From contig NZ_QPMM01000001.1 of the NCBI RefSeq assembly GCF_003419895.1, positions 186,001-250,000 on the forward strand: a DNA stretch of 64,000 nucleotides. Direction: 5' to 3'. A model generated the notes under the pieces. That model was not told the origin of the DNA, made no database searches, and saw only the letters and a list, made by a program, of their open reading frames with translations. Both the position numbers and the translations under genes were made by a program. This DNA is from Chitinophaga silvatica. GTDB lineage: Bacteria > Bacteroidota > Bacteroidia > Chitinophagales > Chitinophagaceae. Of this stretch, positions 8,941-17,761 are shown in pieces. Each line of letters opens with the position of its first letter. Position 1 is the first letter of the stretch.

Positions 8941-11463
8941 ATGCAGAACCCCATTCAAAACTTCAAAGAGGGCGACAGTGGCAATGTTCATGTTCGTGGT
9001 GCCCGTGAAAATAATCTAAAGGATATTGAGTTAACCATACCAAGAAATGCATTGGTTGTTTTCACTGGTGTTTCGGGTTCGGGGAAATCTTCGTTGGCAT
9101 TTGGTACGCTATACGCCGAAGCTCAACGCAGATATCTGGAATCAGTATCTCCTTATGCCCGGCGCTTATTCCACCAAATGCCGGTTCCCGAAGTAGATGA
9201 AATTACAGGCTTGCCACCCGCGGTAGCGCTTCAACAACAACGAGGCGCTCCAACTACCCGTTCATCCGTGGGTAGTGTTACCACACTTTCCAATTTATTA
9301 AGGATGTTGTATTCCAGGGCCGGAAATTACCCAGCAGGTATCCCTCATATGGATTCGGAATATTTCTCTCCAAATACTCCAATGGGTGCCTGCCCGGTAT
9401 GTCATGGAATCGGAAGGGTTTACGATGCAACAGAAAGCTCCATGGTTCCGGATGCTAATCTCACGATTCGGGAACGTGCGGTTGCTGCCTGGCCAACAGC
9501 CTGGTATGGGCAGAATTTAAGAGATATTCTCACCACCATGGGGTATGATGTAGATAAGCCATGGAAAGAACTCCCAAAGAAAGTGCGTGACTGGATCCTG
9601 TTTACCGACGAACAACCTGTAGTTCCGGTTTATGCCGGATTCACACCTGCCGAAGTGAAAGAGGCGGTAAAACGAAAATTGGAGCCTAGCTATATGGGCA
9701 CATTTTCGAGCGCCCGTCGTTATGTGATGCATACTTTCGGTACAACAGAAAGCCAGGCAATGAAGAAGCGTGTCATGCAATACATGATTAGCAAAGAATG
9801 TCCTGAATGCAAGGGGAAAAGACTAGGCAAAAATGCATTAGCTGTAACTTTCGAAGGCATGGATATTACAGATATGTCGAGGCTTCCCTTGAAACAGTTG
9901 GCTGCATTAATGCAACGATATGCAAAAGCAGATCCGGCAAAATTTCATGAAAGTAAGATCCATCCCGAACGTGCAATGGTAGCCCAACGAATTGCACAGG
10001 ATATGGCAATACGCCTCGAAATACTGTTAGACCTGGGTCTTGGCTATTTATTACTGGAACGCAACTCTCCAAGTTTATCTCCCGGGGAGTTGCAGCGTTT
10101 AAGATTAGCCACACAGGTACGTTCCAATTTATTTGGCGTTGTGTATGTTTTGGATGAACCGTCAGCTGGCCTGCATCCTGCAGATACGGTGGCTTTACTA
10201 ACTGCAATGAATAAACTGAAAGCAGCGGGGAACTCCCTTTTTGTAGTAGAACATGACCTGGATGTAATTAAGCATGCAGATTGGTTGGTAGACGTTGGCC
10301 CCGCGGCCGGAGAAAGGGGAGGCGAAGTATTATACAGCGGGATACCTGAAGGATTAAAAGGGATTGAAAGATCTGTGACCAGGAAGTATTTGTTTTCGGA
10401 AGATAAATCAACAGACCATTCTATCCGTAGTCCACAAGGGTGGTTGAAGCTGGAAGGGATTACACGTAATAATCTGCATAATCTGAAAGTTGATTTTCCC
10501 CTGGGAGTATTTACTTCTGTAACAGGGGTTTCCGGGTCGGGCAAATCGAGTTTGGTTAGCCAGGCATTAGTGGAATTGGTATCGAAACGCCTGGGTTATC
10601 AAACTACAGAGGAAGAAGGTGAACTATCAGAACAAACGGAAACTACAGAAGGAAATATAGTTGAAGGGATCAGCAAAATTAAACGGTTGGTACAGGTAGA
10701 TCAGAAGCCGATAGGCCGAACCCCCCGCTCTAACCTGGCTACCTATACCGGGTTATTTGATCAGGTGCGAAAGCTGTTTGCTGCAACTAAAATGGCAAAA
10801 TCCCGAAAGTATGACGCTGGTCGTTTTTCCTTCAACGTAGCTAAAGGAAGATGTGAAACCTGTCAGGGAGAAGGATGGGTGATGGTTGAATTGCTATTTC
10901 TGCCGAGTGTATATGCTCCTTGTCCAACCTGTCATGGAGCCAGATATAATGCTAAAACATTAGAGGTATTGTTTAATGGTAAAAATATAGCGGAAGTATT
11001 GGGGCTTACAGTAGATGAAGCGGCCATATTTTTTCAGGAAGATACGGTATTGAAACGTTCATTGAATGTTTTGCAGGAGGTGGGGTTAGGATATCTCAGG
11101 TTAGGACAACCGGCAACGGAATTATCGGGAGGTGAAGCGCAGCGGATTAAGTTAGCTACAGAATTGCAGCGTATAGGAAAGGGTAATACACTTTATGTTT
11201 TGGATGAACCAACAACGGGTTTACATCCTTCAGATGTAGAGAAGTTAATTGCTCAATTGAATATCCTGGTGGATGCCGGAAATACGGTAATTGTGGTAGA
11301 ACATGAAATGCGGGTGGTTGCAGGAAGTGATTGGGTGATAGATATAGGCCCGGGAGCAGGGGAGGAAGGAGGTACTATAGTGGTAGCTGGGGTTCCTGGT
11401 AAGGTGGCTAAAGCGAAGAATAGTAAAACGGCTCCTTATCTATTGTCGTTTATAAACAGATAG
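8941..11463 (+). CDS. UvrA-like ABC ATPase lacking the UvrB-binding domain
   Basis: This tandem ABC ATPase belongs to the UvrA family. The first ATPase has Walker A GVSGSGKSS (residue 43 on) and signature LSPGELQRLRLA (about 379); the second has Walker A at about 529 and signature LSGGEAQR (728). The C-terminal zinc module CETCQGEG...CPTCHGARYN is conserved. At 840 residues it is about 100 shorter than canonical UvrA: the sequence goes from SVGSVTTLSNLLRMLY straight to the CPVCHG zinc-finger segment (Cys151/Cys154), skipping the region where UvrB binds. That is the pattern of class II UvrA paralogues, some linked to tolerance of DNA-binding drugs (DrrC type). It is thus probably not the housekeeping UvrA. 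The hairpin repeats and a terminator-like stem lie directly upstream. Confidence 0.85.
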   Translation: MQNPIQNFKEGDSGNVHVRGARENNLKDIELTIPRNALVVFTGVSGSGKSSLAFGTLYAEAQRRYLESVSPYARRLFHQMPVPEVDEITGLPPAVALQQQRGAPTTRSSVGSVTTLSNLLRMLYSRAGNYPAGIPHMDSEYFSPNTPMGACPVCHGIGRVYDATESSMVPDANLTIRERAVAAWPTAWYGQNLRDILTTMGYDVDKPWKELPKKVRDWILFTDEQPVVPVYAGFTPAEVKEAVKRKLEPSYMGTFSSARRYVMHTFGTTESQAMKKRVMQYMISKECPECKGKRLGKNALAVTFEGMDITDMSRLPLKQLAALMQRYAKADPAKFHESKIHPERAMVAQRIAQDMAIRLEILLDLGLGYLLLERNSPSLSPGELQRLRLATQVRSNLFGVVYVLDEPSAGLHPADTVALLTAMNKLKAAGNSLFVVEHDLDVIKHADWLVDVGPAAGERGGEVLYSGIPEGLKGIERSVTRKYLFSEDKSTDHSIRSPQGWLKLEGITRNNLHNLKVDFPLGVFTSVTGVSGSGKSSLVSQALVELVSKRLGYQTTEEEGELSEQTETTEGNIVEGISKIKRLVQVDQKPIGRTPRSNLATYTGLFDQVRKLFAATKMAKSRKYDAGRFSFNVAKGRCETCQGEGWVMVELLFLPSVYAPCPTCHGARYNAKTLEVLFNGKNIAEVLGLTVDEAAIFFQEDTVLKRSLNVLQEVGLGYLRLGQPATELSGGEAQRIKLATELQRIGKGNTLYVLDEPTTGLHPSDVEKLIAQLNILVDAGNTVIVVEHEMRVVAGSDWVIDIGPGAGEEGGTIVVAGVPGKVAKAKNSKTAPYLLSFINR

Positions 11464-11657
11464 AATGTTTAGAAATACGATACTATTAGTTTTTGAAACT
11501 ATAATCAGGGGCTCATTTTGAATGTACGAATCGATACTCAAAACAAAAACTGAGAGTATGATTTCTAAATTATATTAATCATAAACGTCTACTGATTTTT
11601 GAGAAGCTATTTTTACCAGGTTCGCTGAGTATGTCGATTCTGAACAGACAGAATAAG

Positions 11658-13382
11658 TTATGCATAAACGACGAGGTTTTTAAGTGTATGATATAGCTCT
11701 TCAAAATCGACTGGTTTACTAAGAAATCCGTCGGCTCCTGAAGAGATCACTTCTTCCTGTACCTCACTAAAGCAGTTGCCGGAAACCAGAATGGTAGGGA
11801 TATGTTTGAGTTCTTTATCTTTTTGTAGCAGTGATAGTACTTCAACGCCACTAATTTTAGGCATTACCATATCCATGATGATGATATCTGGTTTAAATAG
11901 TCTTGCTTTCGTGATGCAATCATTTCCTGAATCGGCCAGTATAACATTAATGCCTAAACGTTCTAGTGCCAGTGTAAAGGCAAGTTGGTTCATGGAGTCG
12001 TCGTCTGTTACGAGGATCTTAATACCTTTGAGTAACTCGTAATCGATATCTTCCTTGGTGGTAGTAATATTTGGAGGAACGGCCAGCTCCAGCGGCAGCA
12101 GGAGAATAAAGGTACTGCCTTTTCCGTTAGGATTGTCGGTAACATGCAAGTCGCCGCCCAGTTGTCTGGCCAAATGTCTGGCAATGGGTAATCCCAGGCC
12201 TGTAGATTCGTTTTGATGTTGAGTAGCGCTGACGTATGGGTCGAAGATATGTTCCTTTTCGGGGTCGGGGATTCCTTTTCCCTGATCGGTAACGGTAAAT
12301 CGCAGTTCTCCATTTTGAACAGATGCAGTAACTCTGACGATGGAATGTAGTGCAGTAAATTTTATTGCATTGCTGAGTAGGTTTACAATGATGCTTCTAA
12401 GTTTACTGATATCGGTGAGGATGTATTCAGGGAGTTGATCGCTGATAGAAACTGAAACGTGAACGGCCCTTTTTTTCCCGAGGAAGTCATATGTTTCGCA
12501 TAACTGATTCAGCCATTCCCGGATCTGGAAGGTTGACTTTGAGATTTCCACTTTTCCGGCTTCGATTTTAGACCAGCTCAGGGTGTTGTTCATGACCAGC
12601 TGGATATCCTGGCAGGCGAAGTGAACGGCATCCAGGTGAGCTTTGCCCACCTGGATGGTTCTTTTGTTTTCGTCTGCTGCTTCGAGGTAGTTTTGCAGGA
12701 TGCTGTTAACTACATTGAGCGGAGACCTGATTTCATGCGTAGTTTCTCTTACGTAAATACGCATCGACTGGTTGGTCTTATTAAGTTGCTCTACCAATGA
12801 TTTCATGCGTTGATATTGGAATTTGCTTTCCTTCGCGTAATAGTAGAGTACAGAACCATTCAGGAAGGTTGCAGTAGCTATAGCAATCCAATGAAGATAA
12901 TATTGAAAACTGGCAGAAAGAGGCAGTGCTTTTATAAGTTGTGACTTGTAATTCAACTGCACAAGTATGATCATCAACCCACAAAAAGTCATTACAAATA
13001 TTCTGTTAAACCATTTTTGATAGACCAATAGGGTGCTAAAGGCCAGGAATGGAGCAAAGAGATATATTTGGGAAGATCGCCCCAGAATGATACCAAAATA
13101 GCCTATAAAAAAGGTATGAAGTATAAATAATAACTTTTTCCCCGTCTGAACAGAAGTATAGCGTGTACATGCCAGTACAGATAAAAATAATAATGCTTCC
13201 AGCATCGCCGGGTAAAATATTTGTTCGTTACCCGTAAGGCTATAAAACATACAGCCCAGCGAAAAAGCCAGGATAGCTCCAATTACAGCCAGTGCATCCA
13301 CAATTTGAGTATGGCGCTTTTGCTGATCATTTAGTATTTCTATTGGTTCGATTATCCTGGGTAATGCATTGCTACTATCCAT
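11658..13382 (-). CDS. Hybrid sensor histidine kinase with C-terminal receiver
   Basis: Residues about 30-185 contain six hydrophobic segments. They are followed by a HisKA domain with phospho-accepting His216 (TTHEIRSPLNVV), an ATPase domain with NLLSNAIKF, DQGKGIPD and STGLGLPIAR, and a receiver domain from about 450 with DDD acidic residues and IIIMDMVMPKISG. The protein can therefore carry out an internal phosphorelay but has no Hpt or DNA-binding output, so a further partner is needed. It is convergent with the uvrA paralogue and separated from it by about 195 bp. Confidence 0.93.
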   Translation of the reverse strand: MDSSNALPRIIEPIEILNDQQKRHTQIVDALAVIGAILAFSLGCMFYSLTGNEQIFYPAMLEALLFLSVLACTRYTSVQTGKKLLFILHTFFIGYFGIILGRSSQIYLFAPFLAFSTLLVYQKWFNRIFVMTFCGLMIILVQLNYKSQLIKALPLSASFQYYLHWIAIATATFLNGSVLYYYAKESKFQYQRMKSLVEQLNKTNQSMRIYVRETTHEIRSPLNVVNSILQNYLEAADENKRTIQVGKAHLDAVHFACQDIQLVMNNTLSWSKIEAGKVEISKSTFQIREWLNQLCETYDFLGKKRAVHVSVSISDQLPEYILTDISKLRSIIVNLLSNAIKFTALHSIVRVTASVQNGELRFTVTDQGKGIPDPEKEHIFDPYVSATQHQNESTGLGLPIARHLARQLGGDLHVTDNPNGKGSTFILLLPLELAVPPNITTTKEDIDYELLKGIKILVTDDDSMNQLAFTLALERLGINVILADSGNDCITKARLFKPDIIIMDMVMPKISGVEVLSLLQKDKELKHIPTILVSGNCFSEVQEEVISSGADGFLSKPVDFEELYHTLKNLVVYA

Positions 13383-13634
13383 TTTGTACCAGGTTTGAAT
13401 TTAGAATTGGTTGATAATTAATCTGATAATGCATCAAGGTAAAGGAATGTGCATTATCAAATGTAAATCCAATGTTAAAAACAATTCGGAATGCCGACCA
13501 GTTTAGCTTTTGGGATTTAAAATGCGCACAAGAAATGCACATGAAAACTTGAGTTATGAACATTTTTTGACGGAATTGCCTACTGATAAATACTATTGCG
13601 GCAAAAGTACTGGCACCATAATCCTGATGAATAA

Positions 13635-13916
13635 CTATTCGGATAGTACTCTTCGTTTACTTTTTCTGAAAGCAGTTGGACTCATACCTTTTTGTTTCTT
13701 GAAAAAGCGATTCAAGTGACTTTCATCAGTAAACCCTAACTCAACTACCATTTCACTAATGCGCATGTCGCTATGTAATAAACGATGTTCAATCATTTTC
13801 AGTTTGTAATTCATAATAAATTGTTGCATCATTTCATTGGTATGCTTCTTAAAGTATTTTCCCACATAATGCTCCGATACCCCAAACTGATTGCTGATCG
13901 CATCTGTACGGATCCA
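13635..13916 (-). pseudogene. Truncated AraC-family regulator (C-terminal DNA-binding domain only)
   Basis: The frame encodes an AraC/XylS helix-turn-helix domain typical of Bacteroidota: FGVSEHYVGKYFKKHTNE, then the second motif MVVELGFTDESHLNRFFKKQ and the closing GMSPTAFRK. It reads in frame upstream only as far as a TGA at 13917-13919. The neighbouring frame further upstream (to about 14020) carries an ATG and short regulator-like reading interrupted by stops. A full regulator would have about 180 more N-terminal residues, which are absent. A GTG at 13865 could in principle start a 76-residue peptide with only part of the domain. I interpret this as a decayed gene. Confidence 0.7.
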
Positions 13917-14250
13917 TCAATAGTTGTTTTATGGAAGAATCTTCATGTGAGAAACTCTATTTCCCTTCAAATTACTTTTGATACATCCTCTTTCCCTATG
14001 CAAACTCCGATAAATTCCATACCTTGCAACCCTAATTTTAAGTGAAGATCATGCATATTTATACATCTACACCTCCTCCTGCTGTTGTTGTTGTAGCCGT
14101 TCTGGCTTAATAACCAGCGTTCTATTCTTTAATAGCTAGTCCTGTTTTGCGGGACTATGCCAACATTCCCACTAAGGCTGTTGACCTGGTTATTCTTTCG
14201 TATGCCCTGCTCATCTGCAGGTTAGTTTTCATTTTATTAAGAATCGTTTA
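13917..14250. other. Gene-poor stretch between the AraC relic and the EamA transporter
   Basis: I see no convincing gene. The first 100 bp may hold decayed AraC N-terminal sequence on the minus strand. A 6-bp hairpin TAGTCC/GGACTA lies at 14137-14157 without a T-tract. A plus-strand frame from 14051 is interrupted by two adjacent stop codons. Confidence 0.4.
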
Positions 14251-15117
14251 ATGACCAGGTATATATTGATGGTATTTGTCGGCGCATGCAGCTATGGCAT
14301 CTTATCAACATTTGTAAAATTATCTTATAGAGAAGGATATACAGCATCAGAAATTGCAGTATCACAAGCTTTAACCGGAATGATCGTGCTATGGCTAATA
14401 GTATTAGTAAGCAAACAGTTTCCCGGCCGAAAGCATTCATTAAAATCACTTCTCCTCTTATTACCAACAGGTGCTGCTATCGGATTTTCAAGTTTCGTTT
14501 ATTATTTATCTGTAATCTATCTGCCGGCTTCAATTGCAATAGTAATCCTCATGCAATTTACCTGGCTCGGATTATTACTCGAATGGGTATTTTTTAAACA
14601 ACGCCCTAATTCCATTCAGCTGATCACTACATGCATGATCCTGGTTGGTAGTTGTCTGGCCAGTGGAGGAATCAGTGCAGCAACTCATTTGCCCTGGCAG
14701 GGAATAGGATTGGCAGCGCTTTCTGCCTTGTTATATGCCATATATTTACTGGCAAATGGGCGTGTAGGAAAGGATATTCCATCTTTACCCAAAAGTGCAA
14801 TTATGATGACAGGTTCTTTTGTTGGATTACTGATTGCAAACTTTCCTCAGTTATTGGCTTCTCAACATACCAACATCGGACTCGTTAAATGGGCTTTGTT
14901 TCTGGCAACTTTTGGTACTATTCTTCCGCCATTATTGTTTTCTAAAGGGATTCCAAAAATCGGGGTTGGAGTAAGCGCTATTTTAATGACCGCCGAATTG
15001 CCAGTAGCAATTATTTGCTCTCATATGCTATTGCAGGAACCTGTAACAATCTTGCAATGGAGCGGAGTAGGGGTTATGTTGTTTGCTTTGGTATTGTTGA
15101 ATATCAGATCGAAGTAA
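14251..15117 (+). CDS. EamA/DMT-superfamily transporter
   Basis: A 288-residue integral membrane protein with ten predicted transmembrane helices in two five-helix halves, the standard layout of drug/metabolite exporters of the EamA (RhaT-like) type. The start GACSYGILSTFVKLSYREG and the end AELPVAIICSHMLLQEP are typical of the first and second EamA repeats. Substrates vary widely (amino acids, metabolites), so none is assigned. It is monocistronic and converges on ppsA across a bidirectional terminator. Confidence 0.9.
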   Translation: MTRYILMVFVGACSYGILSTFVKLSYREGYTASEIAVSQALTGMIVLWLIVLVSKQFPGRKHSLKSLLLLLPTGAAIGFSSFVYYLSVIYLPASIAIVILMQFTWLGLLLEWVFFKQRPNSIQLITTCMILVGSCLASGGISAATHLPWQGIGLAALSALLYAIYLLANGRVGKDIPSLPKSAIMMTGSFVGLLIANFPQLLASQHTNIGLVKWALFLATFGTILPPLLFSKGIPKIGVGVSAILMTAELPVAIICSHMLLQEPVTILQWSGVGVMLFALVLLNIRSK

Positions 15118-15127
15118 AGATATTTTT

Positions 15128-15174
15128 AGGTTGATGATTGAAGTTTGAGATCATCAAATTTCAATCATCAACCT
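15128..15174. terminator. Bidirectional terminator between eamA-type gene and ppsA
   Basis: A perfect 15-bp inverted repeat (15128-15142 with 15160-15174, 17-base loop) lies between two convergent genes. It is flanked by TATTTTT on the left and an A-rich run on the right (T-rich on the minus strand). Confidence 0.8.
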
Positions 15175-15185
15175 AAATAAAAAAA

Positions 15186-17654
15186 TTATTTCTCAGCTTC
15201 ATGAATCGCCATAATAGTTTTAATTACTGCATCCGGAGTAACTGAAATGGAATCTATTCCTTGCTCTACCAAAAACTTGGTGAATTCCGGAAAATCTGAA
15301 GGTCCTTGTCCACATATTCCAACCTTTACATTTGCTTTTTTAGATGTCTTGATTAATTGCTCAATAAGTCTCAGTACTGCGGGGTTTTGCTCATTATAAA
15401 TACTTGCAACTAAAGAAGAATCACGGTCAAGCCCCAACGTTAATTGTGTCAGATCATTTGAACCAATAGAGAATCCATCTATATACGAGGCAAATTCTTC
15501 TGCCATCAGAATATTGGAAGGCAATTCTGCCATCAGGAATACTTTTAGCCCATCATCTCCACGTCTTAGTCCAAACTCGTTCATTGTTTCCAATACCTGT
15601 TTTAATTCTTCAACGGTTCTGCAAAACGGGATCATTACAATCACATTTTTAAGGCCCATTTCCTTCCTGACTTTAAGAATAGCCTTACATTCCAGTTCAA
15701 AAGCCGGTTTATATTGTGGTGCATAGTATCTGGATGCTCCTCTCCATCCGATCATTGGATTTTCTTCTTCCGGCTCAAAGTATTTTCCTCCCAAAAGGTT
15801 TCTATACTCATTGCTTTTAAAATCTGAGAAGCGAACTATCACAGCTTCGGGATAAAAGGCTGATGCAATTTTTCCAATTCCATAAGCGAGTTGATTTACA
15901 AAATAAGCAGCTTCGTTTTCATGTCCTCTGATCAGTTCCTTGATAGTGGAGGATAGCTGATGGTCTTTCAATGTCTGATGTTGCAATAGCGCTAACGGAT
16001 GTACTTTAATGTAATTGTTGATAATAAATTCTTCCCGTGCTAATCCTACTCCTTTATTCGGTAGTTGCGAAAATTGAAATGCCAGGCCGGGCGACCCAAC
16101 ATTAAACATCAGATTAGTTTTAATAGCAGGAAGTTTAGATAAATCTACCTGCTCTTCTTTAAAAGGAATTTTTCCATCGTAAACATGGCCTTCACTTCCC
16201 TCGGCGCAACTAATGGTAATTAATTGTCCGTTGGCTAATCTTTCTGTTGCATTTCCACAGCCTACGATTGCCGGAATACCCATTTCACGTGCTACTATGG
16301 CGGCATGACAGGTGCGTCCGCCTTTATTGGTAACAATTGCCGAGGCAATTTTCATAATAGGTTCCCAATCGGGGTCTGTCATATCAGTAACCAGAATATC
16401 ACCTTCTTTAAATCCATTGCCTTTAATCAATCTATTATCTAATGAAAAAAGGATGTTTACTTCTCCCGAGGCAATCTTATCTCCGACTGCGATCCCCTTT
16501 ATTATTGGTTTTTTATGTTCACTATTATCCAGTTCATAGGTAATAATCCGTTGAGAGTCCTTTTGTGAATGCACGGTTTCGGGTCGTGCCTGTACTATAT
16601 ATAATTCCTGAGTTTCACCATCTACCGCCCATTCGGTATCCATCGGGCACCATTTTCCTTTCTTCTCGGAATAATAGTGTTCTATTTTCTGTACCCAATC
16701 TGCTAATTGTAAGATTTGTTTGTCGTTTAAGCAGAATTGTTGCTGAAGTCTTTTTTCTACACGAATGATCTTTGTTCTTTCATCACTGCTTTCACCATAA
16801 ACCATCATTTTATCTTTTACGCCTAATTTCTTTTCGATGATCGGAGTAAATCCTGATTCGATCAATGGTTTAAATACAATAAATTCATCCGGTGAAACGG
16901 CTCCTTGTACTACCATTTCTCCTAATCCATATGTACCGTTGATCACTACAACATCTTTAAATCCTGATTCGGTATCCAGTGAAAATGCAACACCTGAAGT
17001 ACCAAGATCGGATCTCACCATTTTTTGTACAACAACAGACAAACCCACATCCAGGGAGTCGTATCCCAGGCTCTTTCTATAACTGATTCCCCGATCGGTA
17101 AAGAGAGAGGCAAAGCAATTACGTACTGCATCAATAAGCGCTGCGGGCCCTCTTACATTCAAATATGTTTCCTGTTGGCCTGCAAATGAAGCATCTGGCA
17201 AATCCTCTGCTGTAGCAGAAGAACGCACTGCCACATCTGTTTGTTCCTGATTGTATTTTTTAGAGAGTTCTAAATAGGAATCGATGATTTCCTTGCTGAG
17301 TTCTTGTGGAAATCTTGTACTACTAATGGCCTGTCGTATTTTTTGTCCGGCTCTCCTTAGTGTAATCAGGTCATTGAAATCGATAGTTGCTAATTGATTT
17401 TTGATAAATGGCTCGAGGCCGCTTTTTTTAATAAAGTCGAAATACGCGTTTGTTGTTACCGCAAATCCTCCTGGTACGGCCACACCAAGTTTAGATAGGT
17501 TTACAATCATTTCTCCCAGTGAAGCCGATTTACCTCCTACCAGGGAAATAGAATCCAGATCTACAGATTCGAGTGGTATAACAATTTTATCGCTCATTTG
17601 ACTGGGGTTTATTGGTTCCTCAAATTTTGGGGTTGTAAAAGTATTCTCAATCAT
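15186..17654 (-). CDS. ppsA: Phosphoenolpyruvate synthase
   Basis: PEP synthase makes PEP from pyruvate and ATP (releasing AMP and phosphate), a gluconeogenic step in the cytoplasm. The order is an N-terminal PEP/pyruvate-binding ATP-grasp domain (SLVGGKSASLGEM near residue 36, VAVRSSATAEDLPDASFAGQ), the swivelling phosphohistidine domain with catalytic His450 in GGRTCHAAIVAREMGIP, and a C-terminal TIM-barrel PEP-utilising domain with SNDLTQLTLGLDRDS and the catalytic Cys781 in CGQGPSD. The length of 822 residues is normal for PpsA and excludes pyruvate phosphate dikinase, which is longer. It is a single gene with terminators on both sides. Confidence 0.95.
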   Translation of the reverse strand: MIENTFTTPKFEEPINPSQMSDKIVIPLESVDLDSISLVGGKSASLGEMIVNLSKLGVAVPGGFAVTTNAYFDFIKKSGLEPFIKNQLATIDFNDLITLRRAGQKIRQAISSTRFPQELSKEIIDSYLELSKKYNQEQTDVAVRSSATAEDLPDASFAGQQETYLNVRGPAALIDAVRNCFASLFTDRGISYRKSLGYDSLDVGLSVVVQKMVRSDLGTSGVAFSLDTESGFKDVVVINGTYGLGEMVVQGAVSPDEFIVFKPLIESGFTPIIEKKLGVKDKMMVYGESSDERTKIIRVEKRLQQQFCLNDKQILQLADWVQKIEHYYSEKKGKWCPMDTEWAVDGETQELYIVQARPETVHSQKDSQRIITYELDNSEHKKPIIKGIAVGDKIASGEVNILFSLDNRLIKGNGFKEGDILVTDMTDPDWEPIMKIASAIVTNKGGRTCHAAIVAREMGIPAIVGCGNATERLANGQLITISCAEGSEGHVYDGKIPFKEEQVDLSKLPAIKTNLMFNVGSPGLAFQFSQLPNKGVGLAREEFIINNYIKVHPLALLQHQTLKDHQLSSTIKELIRGHENEAAYFVNQLAYGIGKIASAFYPEAVIVRFSDFKSNEYRNLLGGKYFEPEEENPMIGWRGASRYYAPQYKPAFELECKAILKVRKEMGLKNVIVMIPFCRTVEELKQVLETMNEFGLRRGDDGLKVFLMAELPSNILMAEEFASYIDGFSIGSNDLTQLTLGLDRDSSLVASIYNEQNPAVLRLIEQLIKTSKKANVKVGICGQGPSDFPEFTKFLVEQGIDSISVTPDAVIKTIMAIHEAEK

Positions 17655-17706
17655 GGGGCTAAAGCTTTATTGTTTAATGAAAAAGACGGTACAATTGTTT
17701 AAAATA

Positions 17707-17741
17707 AAAAACCTGATAACGTGCTCCGCTATCAGGTTTTT
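17707..17741 (-). terminator. Rho-independent terminator downstream of the GH127-family gene
   Basis: AAAAACCTGATA (17707-17718) pairs with TATCAGGTTTTT (17730-17741). Reading on the minus strand, the stem lies just after the stop of the GH127 gene and is followed by a T-run. Confidence 0.8.
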
Positions 17742-17761
17742 GTAGTTTGATGTGAATGTTT

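Noticed and set aside
11534..11559. ATACTC/GAGTAT inverted repeat between the uvrA paralogue and the hybrid kinase
   Set aside because: The stem is short and AT-rich with no T-run, so it does not qualify as a terminator.
14051..14250. A plus-strand frame starting MHIYTSTPPPAVVVVAVLA and reading on to 14250
   Set aside because: It has two adjacent stop codons at about 14108-14113 and no recognisable family; it may be chance.
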